From positions 1,786,213-1,850,212 of the forward strand of contig VXAI01000089.1 in NCBI GenBank assembly GCA_013399305.1: a stretch of DNA of 64,000 bases, in the 5' to 3' direction. The notes beneath the pieces are model-generated. The model was not told the DNA's origin, made no database searches, and worked only from the letters and a program-made list of their open reading frames with translations. The translations under genes were made by a program, and so were the position numbers. This DNA is from Rostratula benghalensis (Eukaryota > Chordata > Aves > Charadriiformes > Rostratulidae). Below, one piece after another: positions 24,727 to 38,300 of the stretch (positions are counted from its first letter, which is position 1; every line of letters starts with the position of its first letter).

Positions 24727-24978
24727 CTGCTATATCATCTGCAATTGCAAATTCATCCTTTACTGACGAAAATTCAACCTCCGTCTGGTTGCTCGCATTG
24801 ATGGAACCAGACCTTGGCTGACTCGGACTTTCCTCAGAGACATCCGTTGGCTGCAGAAAAGCAGTGTGAACATCCTGAATGTGAGCTTTTAGATCTTCAT
24901 AAGATGGAGCTCGAAAATCACAGCCATCACACTGCAGCACCTCCATGGTTCACGAATGATCTTTTACATTAGAAAAGT
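24727..24978 (-). CDS. ZNF462: ZNF462 exon 2: short 5'UTR and start of the coding sequence
   Basis: The exon starts after a TTTTTCTTGCAG acceptor and ends at GCAG|GTAAAT. Positions 24947-24978 are 5'UTR; coding begins at the ATG at 24944-24946 in a strong Kozak context (ACCATGG). It encodes residues 1-73 plus the first base of a glycine codon that exon 3 completes. The N-terminus (MEVLQCDGCDFRAPSYEDLK) matches my memory of the human protein almost exactly and forms the first C2H2 finger (Cys-x2-Cys, then His-x4-His). A Ser/Glu-rich linker follows. This start was chosen because it is the family start and the preceding frame is closed. A minimal start-stop uORF lies in the 5'UTR just upstream (separate entry). 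Confidence 0.95.
24964..24969 (-). promoter_or_regulatory. Minimal start-stop uORF (ATGTAA) in the ZNF462 5'UTR
   Basis: Read on the minus strand, exon 2 contains ATG directly followed by TAA, with 17 bases between the TAA and the main ATG. The context of this ATG (TCTAATGT) lacks a purine at -3 and G at +4, so it is a weak start. Start-stop elements are known to stall initiating ribosomes and dampen translation of the main frame. Whether this one is used is inference. Confidence 0.55.
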
Positions 24979-26842
24979 CTGCAAGAAAAACAAAGGAGAG
25001 AAGAAAGATGGTTATAGCGATGCCATTGTAATGACTCCTGAAAATGAGTAATACTAAGCTTATAATGACTCTTAGTTTCCAGGGATCCTACAATTACTAT
25101 GGCATAAAACTCAAGTTTTGCTTATTATACTCAGAGGCATTATTACAGTCAGTCGAATCTCTGACAAGTGACTACTGATTGAATGGACTTCGTCCTCTTG
25201 GCTTTTCTGTTACACAAGATAGGGCAGCTGGTCAGAAGTTTGTGTTTGTTACATTTGTGTAATGAACAATGAATTTGTTCAGAAGTTTGTCTTGTGCATT
25301 ACCCGTCATGGCAATTTGCAACCAGAAGACAGTGGTTTCTGCCTCTATAAGGCCCACTCCAACCTTCCTGGAAGTTGCCAAGTCCTGCCTGTTTCACTAC
25401 CATAGGTCAAAAGAAGAAACCTTCCTTTCTTCCCAACATCCCATCAGTCCTGATGTTCATGGAAAACCTACACATAACTGCGAGATGAGATGCAGTTACA
25501 GGAACCAAAGGTAGAATGCTTCACTCTGTCCTACCTCCACAAGTCTTTGTAAGGGCATCTTCATTCTTTGTTAAAATGTTTAAAGTTTCATTTTAGTCTA
25601 TTCTGGGGACATGACCTTTGTGTATTAGAAGTCTAGGGAATGGAGAAGCCTGGAAGAAAGAGGCAACAACTAGGAATGCGAATATTGCAAAAGTACAATG
25701 GAAACAGGATTTACAAAGGCTCAAAGACATCATTATTTCCTTAATTTATCCAAAAGCCATGTATACCTCAAAGTACACAGCAACATAAGATATGGTAACA
25801 TGAAGTATGGTGGTTCTGCTTATGACCAATTAATGCTGCAACAGAGTTTTATGTTTCTGCACTGCAATGAAGGAGACACAAAGTGCAAGTAAGACAAAAG
25901 CCTTAGACCTTTCTACCCTGTGCAGTATTTAGATGCAAAAGCAACCTTCCTATGTTAATACAGGAATCCCTTAAGATTCCATGTGCTGCACTGGGAAGGG
26001 ATGATAAACTGGATGTTTCAGAGGTCCAAGACACAAGAGCACCAAAAATTCCATGTTTATTGCACATAGAGCATGAAGCTACTTCCACATTGAGGCAAAA
26101 GCTCCAAAACATTAGAACGTAGAAACACAAGAGGCTACTGTATCAGGATTTTATATGAAAGAATGCTGCTTCTGATAGCCTGCTAAAATAAACCTCTAGC
26201 AAGTGAAATTCTGGACAGTCTGAGTGCAGAGGCTCTCCACATATTTACCTACATTGCTTTGCAAGGCTGCACTGTGTTCTTTCTCTCCCCCTACTCCCTC
26301 CCACCACCAATAAAGAAAATGAACGCTGCATCAGCTTTTTTCAGCTAACAAAGTTACAATAATCGAGATACTCAAGCTTTTATGTGCAAGCACCAGACCA
26401 AATTGTGTGGAAGAGGTTGCTATCTGCTCTGGATCAAATTACAGCAGTGAGTGAAGCCCCACCCCACGTCTCCTTTAGCACAGTCCATTAGACCTGAAAA
26501 CAAATTTTTCCATGGAGCAGACGACTCCTGCATTTAGAGCACTTCACAGAAAAGCAGATCATCCAGTTTTCACTACCCATCCCCCAAGCTTAGTCCTTTC
26601 ATCTCAGCCAAACAAGCCACAGCTCTGCTGAATGTGTTTATCACACTTTCAAGAGATATGAGCCCCTGCGTCACTGAAGCTTTAAGACTCACTAAGCTGC
26701 CCTAGTCCTCTGAGCTTTGGGAGCAGCCATTTTAGCTCAGACAACTCCTGCACTCAGAGGCTCAGAGCTTCTCGCCTGTGCACAACATGGCCTCACTTAT
26801 CTCAGCTTCATCTCAAGCACACCAGTCTTCTTCCCCCCCACC

Positions 26843-27173
26843 NNNNNNNNNNNNNNNNNNNNNNNNNNNNNNNNNNNNNNNNNNNNNNNNNNNNNNNNNN
26901 NNNNNNNNNNNNNNNNNNNNNNNNNNNNNNNNNNNNNNNNNNNNNNNNNNNNNNNNNNNNNNNNNNNNNNNNNNNNNNNNNNNNNNNNNNNNNNNNNNNN
27001 NNNNNNNNNNNNNNNNNNNNNNNNNNNNNNNNNNNNNNNNNNNNNNNNNNNNNNNNNNNNNNNNNNNNNNNNNNNNNNNNNNNNNNNNNNNNNNNNNNNN
27101 NNNNNNNNNNNNNNNNNNNNNNNNNNNNNNNNNNNNNNNNNNNNNNNNNNNNNNNNNNNNNNNNNNNNNNNNN
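26843..27173. other. Assembly gap (331 N)
   Basis: An unbroken run of N. The right flank (27174-27255) is GC-rich with several CpGs and the left flank ends in a C-run, so the missing sequence is probably GC-rich and hard to sequence. ORFs that run through the gap are artefacts. Confidence 0.99.
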
Positions 27174-29229
27174 GGAACACGAGGGGGAGCGGGCAGGCTG
27201 GGGGCCTCCAGCCTGCTCTGTCCCTGGGGAGCCCTCCTGCTTGGCGCAGAAGACACACAACCCCACTCCCCTGCCAGATTCCAAAGTCTAATGACCTTTG
27301 TTAATCACCAGCCAGCCTGTCTGCATCAGCAAACCCTGCCAGCAGACACACCCTTCACACAAAGGCTGTAGCTATGCTTTTTAAGAGAGGTTCTCTGAAA
27401 GCTCCATTGTGTAGAACAGAGGAAAAACAACACACACACACATACAAACCTCGCTTTCCCCCTTCATGCCCCCTTCCCTCCCACCCCCCGGAAAACTTCA
27501 GACCCTTTAGAAACACCACCACAAAACGCTTTATCTTTTTTGGAGACTTTAGGCCAGCTTACAAAATAGAAAAACAGAAAAGCGAGCAAACTTGAGGTTC
27601 TGAAAAAAGGTAATCCTGGCAGCTTCAAGAGGTAAAAACCACCACCGTCTCCAGCAGCTACACTGATGCTTGGAGAAGGTATCCTCAAGGATGCTAGTTG
27701 CTGTCTAGACACTCTTAAACCAACAGTACCTTTCCTGCTACAAATCGGAAGGTCAAGAGATCGTTAATAGCTGCTGATTATAAAAACTGATGGAGGCTTT
27801 CTAATGGTTTCCAGCGTGAATCTAGGCAGGGTCTGTATAACAAAGGCAGTGCAAAGTCAGAGAAGAGGTTAGTGTTACTGCAGCTGTGAGGAACAAACAT
27901 CAGGTACAGCTGAATGGAATTCAATTTGATGTTTCCACCACGCATCACACTGAGAGCAGGATGAAGCATTTCCATTCCCATTTTTCTATAAAATTCAGGC
28001 ATTGCACAAAGACTTAAGAAAAACACAAGCTGCTAGTCTGAGGTCATCAAGAACCTGAAATCCAACATATGTCTTTCTTCACTTTTGTCTGCATGGGATA
28101 TGGAACTGAGAGAGACCCACCTACCCAGCCACAAAGAGCATTTCCAAGTGCAGATGTTAACACACAAGACACACGGCAAGACACATGCCCTGCATGTGTG
28201 ATGCAAAGCAAGATGTGCACATTTCCATCATGCGCATTCCATAATCCTTTAAACTTTGAAACAGCACAAGAAGAAAATTTGGAGGAGAATGGAGTTGGAG
28301 TGAGAGGCAAGTTACCAAATCCACTAACTCAAAAACAGAACGGGAAGTCCAGGGGGGAAGGGGTGGGGAAGCAGGTAAGAAAGAGAACCAACCAAACACA
28401 ACCACCATGAAATTCATCCATAAATCCCACAAGCCCTTTAAAACTCTCACAGCCAATCTCTTGAGACCACATTGCCCACAGATAATGGGACTTCTAAAAT
28501 ACCTTTACTAATGTGATGGTAACCTCACCAAACAGGCTATTAAAATGCCATTGTCTAACTAATTTGCATTTACAACCTCTTCTTAAAATATATGGCTTTA
28601 ATGCTTAATATGGGGAAGAGGTAGTCTCTCTTTCCTTATGAGTGGAAAGCTTCCAAAACATTGGGCAGAAGAGATACTCAAAGCCACAGTTTTAAAGACC
28701 AAAGGTGATGTCTTAAATTGTCTTTGACATCCTCCTCTACACTCATAAATGTGTGAGAACACCAGAGACACCGCTGCATTAGATTTCTAGGTTTTTGAAA
28801 ATTGAAAACAAAAGATAATTGTGCTTGTTGAACAACAGTCATTAATAGAATTTGGCAACAACCAAAGGAGTACAAATCATTATGTTTGGTTTTAAAGCTT
28901 CAAAATACAAAATTAATTGTGAAGCCCAAAGCACTGACCTCAAAATTGAGCTTTTGTGGTTTGACTACCCATCTGTTATATTTTGAGATGGAGTCAGCAA
29001 AGCTTCTAGAAGTTAAGAATATGCACATGCACAACCACAACTGAAAAGGTCAGTCAAACCACAAATATTATGTGAACTTTCAGCTCTGTATTAGTAACTT
29101 CACATGTAAAAGAAAGAAATCTGCAGTTCCCCAAGCCTTCCTCCAGTCAGATGATCAGAGGCATCTCCATCCCAACCTCATACATGCAGGTTGCACATGC
29201 AACACATTTTACTCTGTGCCAAGGTGAAG

Positions 29230-29416
29230 CTGAAACAGATTTCTTCACTGAAGGGGTTATCAAGTGCCAGAACGGGCTGCCCAGGGAAGTGGCTGATTCA
29301 CCATCCCTGGAGGTATTTAAAAAATGTAGATGCGGTGCTTATGGACCTGGTTCAGTGGTGGCCCCAGCAGTGCTAGGTTAATGGTCTTTTCCAACCTAAA
29401 TGGTTCTATGATTCTT
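29230..29416 (+). mobile_element. CR1 LINE 3'-end fragment
   Basis: Plus-sense CR1 3' end: GGGCTGCCCAGGGAAGTGGC, CCATCCCTGGAGGTATTTAA, TCTTTTCCAACCTAAATGG and the tail TTCTATGATTCTTA. It is in intron 1, antisense to ZNF462. A GC-rich block begins shortly after its tail (separate entry). Confidence 0.9.
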
Positions 29417-29439
29417 ATGTTACATACCCTCTTCATCCA

Positions 29440-29800
29440 GACAAAGTGCCCCTGGAGATTAAGTGTGTGTTGGGGCCCTCAGGATGCCCACAGGGCCTCA
29501 CTCTTCCTGAAAAGCCCTCCTGTGGCTCCCCCACAGCCCAGGACACCACTTCATTCCCCAGACCTATCAGCCCCCACCCCACCAGTGCCACAGCAGGGCC
29601 TGTCTCCAGATCCCCACAGCCCTGCCCTGAGACCCACCAAGCCAGGCCCACAGCTGGGTCCGGGCCCAGGGATGTTCCCAATGGCAGGGAGGCTGCCCCT
29701 GGCCCTGCCCTGTTCCTGGCTGAGGCAGTGGGATGGGCCCTGGCTGCCTCTTCATGGGGAGCCCCGGTGGCTCCTGCCTGGTGCACTGGCTCAAAGCAGA
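29440..29800. other. GC-rich, CpG-poor block in intron 1
   Basis: About 360 bp of strongly C/G-rich sequence, with many CCC and CAGG words, embedded in AT-rich intron and beginning right after a CR1 tail. By eye it has only about three CpGs, so it is not a typical CpG island. Overlapping proline- or glycine-rich ORFs on both strands (for instance 29330-29809 plus and 29433-29813 minus) follow from the composition. It could be a decayed repeat or a methylated former island; I cannot assign it. Confidence 0.5.
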
Positions 29801-32717
29801 TCGGCATGAACAAAATGCCTCAACAGAGGCTGGTATCACACACCAAAGTCATCTTTTTCCTTCAAAACATGTAGAAAGTTTCAGTGTGTTCTAATCTGCA
29901 CACCGCCTTTTTCTTGCTGTTGGAGATCAACCTACCAGAAATAAACTACTAAACACTACAGCAATGCAATTTGCAAGCAACTAATTACAGACATGACAAG
30001 TTTTCAAAATTCCCATGAGTAACACCACAGACATTTTTCCCTGCCAAAGAAGCCTGGGTTTTACAAGGCACCAGTGCCTACACCTGCAGTCCTGAGGACC
30101 TTCCAGCCATGCCTCCTGGGCTCCTGGCCAGTTCAGCTCATGTACAATGGAGCTGCTGCTCTGATGTCCTTGGATTTTGGGTTGGTTTGCCCTTTTTTTT
30201 TTGTTTAAAAAAAAACCAACAAAAAAATCAAACCACACACCACACTTTTTATAGCACAAGATCACAACAAGGTAAAGGAGGACTGAACAAGTAAAATAGT
30301 AGGAGCAATGCAAAAATTTACACATGCGAGAAACTGGAAACCTGAAGCCTATTCTAACTGGAAGAAGCCAGCCTCATCATTCATTTATGGGGAAAAAAAG
30401 CATAATTAATGAGAATTCCAAAGAATAAATTCAACTCTTAGTCAGGCAAACCTAATCAATTCATGGGTCTTTTTCAGTCACCAAATTTCAGTCAAGCTAC
30501 TGGGATTCTTAGTCCTCTGAGGCTTGTCTTTGGAATTACTCCTCAAGATGGTATCAGATATTTCTTTTTTATCTTTATTTTTTAATTTGATAGAATTGGA
30601 TTTTGATGGAGCTCCATGGGTTGAATTGCAACTGTCCACTCCAATATACTTAGTATGTTGTTTGTATTTTCCTGTAAAGGACATGGTAAAGTTTTATTAC
30701 CCATTACACCTTTTATTGTCACGATCTCTATACTGATGTCCAGTTTGGGGCCATTTCTTACATTTTGAAACTCAACAATTATACCCACGAGAGAAATGAA
30801 TTAGCTGATACATGCAATCCCGTCACCCATTTCTTCCAGTAAATAATTCTGTTGACATATATGGAAATACATGTTACAATAGAAGATATTTTCAGGAAGG
30901 AACTTCAGTTAGAGATGCATTACAACTCAACGGTAAAAACAATGATTAAATTGAACACAGACAGACTCATTCCCTCCCCCTCCCCCCCCACCATGTACTT
31001 ACCCAGCCACCTGGAATACTGCTTGAACATCAAGTGGCCTCCAGGCAAGATTCCACAAAGGAGGTCCTCCTACTACACATTCTTTGTACATTATATTCCA
31101 GATTGTTCAGAAACCTCCCAGACATGGAAAACAGGATGACCAACTTCGTTGATCCCTACACAGTTACTATTTAATTATGTTCCTGAATACATGCATTCAT
31201 TTAACATACCTCGTACCATACTATGGGTCACTGTAAAGCTACCGCATAGCTTGCAAAATCTTCTACACTTTAAAGGAAATATAAACCACATTTTTCTTAA
31301 AGCTTGTGGAAGAGAGGCTACATAGTGCTAGAAGCTGCCAGAAGCATAGATGGGTTTTTCAGTTCAAGAAGAGAACAAGGATTCACAGAACCTCTGGTTA
31401 TTTTTCTTCTGGCGAACTTAATACATAAACACACACGATGTGAAACAGGCCCGAACGATGGATACATTGCTATCAGGTCAACCAGTTCTCCAAAACTATG
31501 ACTTTTCAAAAAACTAGGGGAAAAAACCCCAGGAGTCAAACACACACAAAAAAAATCAGAAAAACATGATGCTCAGCTACTTAACATTAGTGTGCAATAG
31601 CCATCTCAGTGTAAGATTCTAGCAGAATTAAAGGCACACCATAAATTTTACAAAGTATAAGAAAGGAGAATCAGAGAAACTGCAAGGTATCTTGAGGAAA
31701 AGACTGCAGTCCTCAGACTTAAGCAGAGTCAGCAAACTGGTAAGTTACCTCACTATGGAAGACACAAACTTCCCTAGCAAGGGAGACAAAAGTCAAGGAT
31801 GGAATAGATGATATTACACTCACATGTTACTGGCACATAGATCAAGTAAAAAAAAAAAAAAAAAAAACCAAAACAAAAAAACCCAATTCAGATACAAGTT
31901 AACCAAACTACAAAGAACTTCGGGCTGGGGCTTTACTAATTCAAACTAACTAAATGCTGACCACTCCTTTTCCATTCCTCACAAATGATGTCTCTTCATC
32001 TTTCTTTGGGCTCCTGGAGTGTACATATATATCTGTTGGGTTTTTTGAAAAAAAATAAATCCCTGAAGGATGCTTTCAAACCTCAAACTGTTACTTTAAA
32101 AGCAGATAGCAAATAAAATGCCACGACTTAGAAGACAAACTGAAAGTGAGTCTTACGAAGTATGATTCTGACATTTTTTTGTCTTCCCTTCCTGAAGGTT
32201 AGCTGTGAGGCATTGTATGGTACAGAGCGTGGACAACTTAGTATGAAGAACTTTGCTTATAAGAAGGCAATATTAAATGCTTTTGCTTTGAGCAAAACTA
32301 GGATGGGCTTTTCTGATCTTCTGAGTTATTTTCATGGCATGTCATTAATCCCTACAGAAATCAAAAAGACTGTAAATATATATCTAAGAATCTGAACAAC
32401 TCAATGGTCAGAGTAGGAATTTTTCCCTTACAAAGTATGACAGGTATTTCATTTACTGGACAAAAGTAGTTGTGGAGGTGCAAATACAGACACATAGACA
32501 GTTTTGTCAAGATTTCCTGTGTTTTACGAGAGTCAGTAAACTGAATACTGCTTTGGCCATGTGTTACAAGAAGATGCAACAACGATTTTACTAGGAAGGG
32601 GAGAATTTTTTTACAGGATAAACTTAAGCTTCCTTTCCTATCAAAAGGATAAGAATAGGAAGAAAATTAAAACACACCAAAACCCACATCTTTTCCCAGT
32701 TAAAATCTGTAAAGAAT

Positions 32718-32839
32718 ACTTTTCCAGTATTTGACAAATGTTGGACTAATGATTAGCACTAGGCTGCTACCCTTGTCTCTGCCACCCCTCCCAAAAGTTC
32801 TTTTCCACCTGTCTGGTTGGGTTGGTAAGCAGCAAGATG
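32718..32839. repeat. 122-bp direct repeat, copy A (unclassified)
   Basis: This segment and 35195-35316 align without gaps over 122 bp with 9 differences by hand count (about 93 % identity) and the same orientation, starting ACTTTTCCAG and ending GCAGCAAGATG. Similarity stops abruptly on both sides. I do not recognise the family. The minus-strand ORF over it is short and not accepted as a gene. Confidence 0.85.
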
Positions 32840-35194
32840 CTGGTCCTATCACTGAGGGCTGGAAAGTGATACTGCTAAAGAGGAGGAACAACAAATTGCA
32901 GCTAACATTTATGTTGTCCAGAATACTTTACTTTGTCTCAAAGAACTTTTATCTATACATACGAATAGTCCATTAGATTACATGTTGGGATGGAATATAT
33001 ATGCGCACTGGAATACAATATCCTGAGTTCAAATGAGAACTTGCTCCTTTTACTTCCCCTTCAGCCTCCATCTCCACTACTTGGTCCTTCCAGAAAACAA
33101 GTTTAAATCTTTCCAGGGTTTAAGAGGAATATGGAACAGCACAGGGCAAACCTGTAGAGTAAAAATGTGGTCTGCCATTTGGTTCCCGTATTAAATGTTC
33201 ACAGGAAAAGAGCCAAATCAACCACCTCACTGACACAATGCAGCCTCTGAACACTTTTCTGCATAGACATAGGTGGTCAAGAGGCAAGTGGGCTACTCCA
33301 ACCCAGGAAAACAGGTATCAGAGCCAAGCAACTTGGCTTTTATATCCTGCTATTTAGTGCTCCCTATATGGCATAATGCAACTGAAAGCAGTGGGCATGG
33401 GGTTTCTAATTTCCAGCCAAAAGTGTATTGTCAATTACCTGAAGAAATCCAGTTCCTGTAAATTAAGTCCAGTCCTTGGTGTATGTGGACTTGGGAGCAG
33501 AAGATGTCAGTAGGTGGTGCTGAAGAACACAGTAGCACTCTGACAGGGTACTCCAGAAACAACCTAATTCCTTCTCATGCATTGCAAATAACATCTTCTA
33601 GGAGCTCTTTACACAAAGGATCCATTACCAGCCTCACCATGGAAGGAGCAGGGGGAGGAGCAGGCTCCTTAGGCTGGAATAACCCGAGCAAAGATCTATT
33701 TCTTGCCAAGAAAAGTCAGAGTTGTTATAAAGGGGTCCTGCCAGTAGCAAATCAGATATGACAAACTCAACCACATACCCTGCTACACCATGAACTGAAG
33801 TGGGAAAGAGCAAAACTCTGGCTGCAGACAGAAGAGATTATCTCCTGATGGCCATCTGCCCTTAAATGAACCCTAAAACAGACTAGCACAGCGTGTAGTG
33901 CCTTTAAAAATAATCTTGCCATTCACCTCAATCTACATGCTTCAATCCACGGTCACTTAACACTACTACAGCTGGTGAGTTGCAAGCATACTTTAGAGAA
34001 GACCACTGTTAGTTTGCAAGGAGCATGGTGCTTTTACAGAGGCTAAATACAGCTGATAAAATGGTGACAGAGCTAAACCAGGGGAACACAGGAACTGATG
34101 GATTATTTATATAATTTTAATCTTAGAGATTTGAGATTAGACTACCCAACACAGCTGATTCAAAACACTCTCAGTGTAGTCACAGAGGTGGAAATCAAGT
34201 CACTAGCAGTCAGAAACCACAAATGCCAAGAGCAAAGCTCTGCTTTGGGACTGCTACTGAAAAATGCCTTCAAGAAGGCAACGTAAAGACATCAAAAGAT
34301 ATATGTGAAAAATGCTTTGCTGGACACATGTTCCTCCTTTAAGTGCATAGACCAGATCTATGTCATAGCAGTGGTGACAGAGACTGAACTTGGCTGGTGA
34401 CAGGAGTAATCTTTCAGCCAGAGATCATTTCCAAAATACAGTGCTGTTTGGTAGACACTGAAGACTAAAAGAAATGCACAGGGCAGTCAGAAACTAAAGA
34501 AACACAGTGTGGAGGAGATCCAAGTGAGACAAAGCCCTCACAACCTCTTGCTTTTTGTCACGAATACGAGCTGAGCTTAGTAGATCCTGGGGATGGTGCA
34601 GCCCTCTCCTGAGATATTCCATGCTTCAGAGTACTCCTTTAAAGGTTTAAACCCATGCAGAGAGCATGTGGAGAGGGATGAAAAAGGGTATTCAGAGGAA
34701 TGGGTTTAACCCTATAAAACCAAAACACTAGAATTCATGTTCTGTACTAGCAAACAAAACTGAATAGAACAGCACATCACCTCATGCAGACCCAAAACCA
34801 CCTCATGCACAACTCAAGTTATAAAGCAGGATTCATGGCTGATCCATGGTTCTACTGGAGAACAAGAAAACACCGATTAACAAGGTCTAAAGATTGTTCT
34901 GTTTTCCCAATCTGCTCCTCAGAACACTCATTTGAGGAGCTCCACTAATATCCTAGCTATTCTAACACTGTCTTTGTCTCCTGCCATCCCTCCCCTTCCC
35001 CAGAGCTTCCTGCTATATTTGACATTTGCTGGGCAGCAAGCAGAAGCATCTCTGTCAGCCAGTTAATTTCCTCAGGTAATACAAATCCATCACTGACCCA
35101 CTTATAACGCCAGAGAGAATACACAATTTTATTTGCCCACTGACTCACTCGCAGTATGGCAACCAGCATCTCTGCCCCAGCTAGAAGAATATGT

Positions 35195-35316
35195 ACTTTT
35201 CCAGTACTTGACAAATCTTGGAGTAATGATTTGCACTAGGCTGCTACCTTTGTCTCTGCCACCCCTCCCAAAAGATCTTTTCCACCTGTCTGCTTGGGAC
35301 GGTAAGCAGCAAGATG
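35195..35316. repeat. 122-bp direct repeat, copy B (unclassified)
   Basis: Second copy of the repeat at 32718-32839, 2,477 bp downstream in the same orientation. Both carry CTGCCACCCCTCCCAAAAG and TTTTCCACCTGTCTG. It could be a local duplication or two insertions of an interspersed family; the window holds no third copy that I noticed. Confidence 0.85.
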
Positions 35317-38300
35317 GGACCAAGTGCAAAATTATAAAATAGGACACTGACTCAATCACCATTATTTGTGTGATATATAGAAAGCAGACATTCTCTAGAA
35401 GAAACTAAGTGGTACACCTACAATGCACTCCAAGGTTGGGGTGGGTGGTGGAGAATTCAGAGTGATCCTAGGATTATGGGTCACTGTATCTATGAAATGA
35501 CCAAGGTTAATGGAAGTTCTCCAGCAGAAAGTGTTTGGATCAAAGGGGCATTAGAAACTATTACATTAAAAACAGGAAAAAGCTGCTATTCTCTGTCTAT
35601 AAAAGAAACACACTTTGCTATGCAGATAATAATCAAGAACAATCTCTTTTACAAAAAGAAAAAAAGCCCAATTTATTGTTAACCTTATGTCTTGTCTTTC
35701 CAATAATAAACAGCACTCTCCCCTGAGTACTCTGGACATTCTCAAATCAAGGAGAAAACTATTATTAAAACCAAGTTGTTTCAAAAATGGTAAGATGCTG
35801 AAGCTCCTAATGGAGTTCTTCTGTCCTAGTTTAATTCTTTTTGCTTTAAATAAGCTGTTTGAGGGTCAGCCACTAAGACCCAATTTCTTTTTTCTTCCTT
35901 CTAAGAAATACCCACACAGGAAATGGACCATAAATAAGAAAAAATAACTAGCACATTATTTGTAATAAGGTCCATGGCTAAGCAGGCCTAAGATTATAAC
36001 CAACTGCATCCTTCAAATGCTACAATCCTTGCAAGTATGTAGACATTACAGAACTACTGGGGCTTTTTTTTTTCTTCTGCAAATCAGTTACACAACACCT
36101 TCGATTTTTCTGCTGTTTTAAATGCTTTATATGTTACCATTTAAACCAGAAAAAAATTCAAGCATTTTAAATAACTTGGAAGGTAAGAAAATCCAATTTT
36201 AGAACAAATCACTTACCATTGTCATAAATTACTCTCATTTTGAAGAAAGTGGAACCATTCTTGCTTTACCATAAAGATACAGGGTGAAAATTGATAAAAG
36301 AGAAACTGGTTGCCAAAGCTTTATCCCAGAATATGTAAGCAATTGCCTAACTACATATAATGAAAACCGTGTCTTGTCATTATGAAAAGTTCAGTTCAAG
36401 ACTAGTTCATCAACATAAAAAGTTTCTCTTTGAAAAAAAATTACCATGAATACGATGTTCATATATTTCCTAGCCAACCACTCTTTCTATTTAACCCAGT
36501 GAATTAAATTAAAAGCTTCTCCTAATTTACAAAGAGTTCAATAAAGATTTTATCTACCTTGGGTCATCACCAGTTGGAAACCTGGCCATCATTTTTTATT
36601 CAAACATTCTGAAAGAAGATGGTATACCTTCATTATGGAAAAGTAAAAGCATAGGGACAGTCTGCTTCAGAGAAAGTCTCTAGATAAATTACTTTTCTTA
36701 ACCTTTGGAAATCTTTGAATCCAAATACTTGATTTTTGTAACAGGCAAAATGCAGTAAACTCACAACAAGTCCCCAGAGAGCTCTCTGTCTCAAGGAAGG
36801 GGAAGACTGGAAGATATTCTGAATTTTCCTAGCCTAAAAGCAGAGACTTCTTGGGTAAATTCAAGGTTGATGGACTTCATAGAAAGTGCACATTTATGTG
36901 CCTATGGGACCTTTTCCAAATAGGAAAAAAAAAAAAATGTCCTGAAAGAAACACCAGGATACTTAGACAAATTCAAGAAAAGGCAGCCCAACGGCACCTT
37001 AGACTTCAACAGGATTTTGGTTTTGTGCTTAAATACTAAGAAGTGAGAAAGAAGCCTGAAGAGAAGTATTAGATAAATGGCCAAGAAATGGCCTTCTCAT
37101 AAGCTTTGTCCTCAGAAAATCTTTTATGTCATTGGAAATCCAGGCATGCTATTGAAAATTCATGGGACAGTAGCTCTTTGGGACAGTTAACTCTGCTTTT
37201 GGCTACAACCAGAAACCAGCCCATCCACACTTGGCTCTAGAAGAGCAGTCTGGGCAGCAGTTTTCTTCTCTCCAGTAGCCAGTGCTTTAGCTGCAGAGAG
37301 AACAACTGCTTCAGGGAGATACTCCCTCTCTGGAATGGAGGTGACTTAGCATCTTGACTGGCAATAGGTCCACAACCAAAGCACAGGACCTGCTTAGTGT
37401 TACTGTTCTCACTAGAAACCTTCTGCAACTGACCTCACAATGAATTACTACAAACACTTTCATCAAGCCTCCAGGTTGTCTTGTATGTCATACCAGACCC
37501 ATGTGTGTGAGAAGAACCAGAAGTGCAGTTGTACCTGCACTTAGACATGCTTTTGGACTTAAAAGAGGTTTCTTTGAAACTGCAATAGCTCTGTCTAAAT
37601 AACTCCAAAGGTATACAAACTTTGAGAGTTACTCTGCATGCAAAGTAGATAGAAGTGGATAAGATACATTTTAACAAAGATGGCAAAACCATTTTTAGAT
37701 AAGAAACCAGAAAATTAAAGCCCTGTGATGTTTAAAACACCCACTAGATATTTCAATCTGATGGTATGCAAACAAAATTATGTAAGATAATGTGCCTTTT
37801 AATTAATTGGAAAACTTTAGAAGTAATGTTCTGAAAGCAAAGGAAGGGTAGTCTGGCTCACTATGTTTTCAACAAAGAGAAAGAATATTCACATACGGCA
37901 ATAACAAAGAAGCTGCAATGTCCTACAGTTCCCAAGCAAGGGAATAAATAATTGAATTACTTTTATTGATGATTATAGAACCACTTGAAAAAGAAAAAGG
38001 AGCCAAACCTTAACTTACAGGGAAGAAACTTACAAACTTCCCAACTTACTGCTTTTCCAATGGGTACACATAAATACTGTAGGTAGATCAAGTGTCATTG
38101 AATCTTCCAGCTCAAGAGGTTTTAAAATAAAGCAAGATTACTTCAAAGCAAAACCATGTAAAGAAATAATTTTTTCTTCTTCTTACTATGGGAACAAAGA
38201 CGGCAACAAGCAAACTAGAAATATGGAAAAAAAAAGAAAAACTAAACCACAAAAACCATAGGACTGTTATAAAATTGTGTGTCCTCAGATTTATGCTGGT

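Noticed and set aside
26717..27371. Five long ORFs around 26.7-27.4 kb
   Set aside because: Most of their length is the N gap; nothing is readable.
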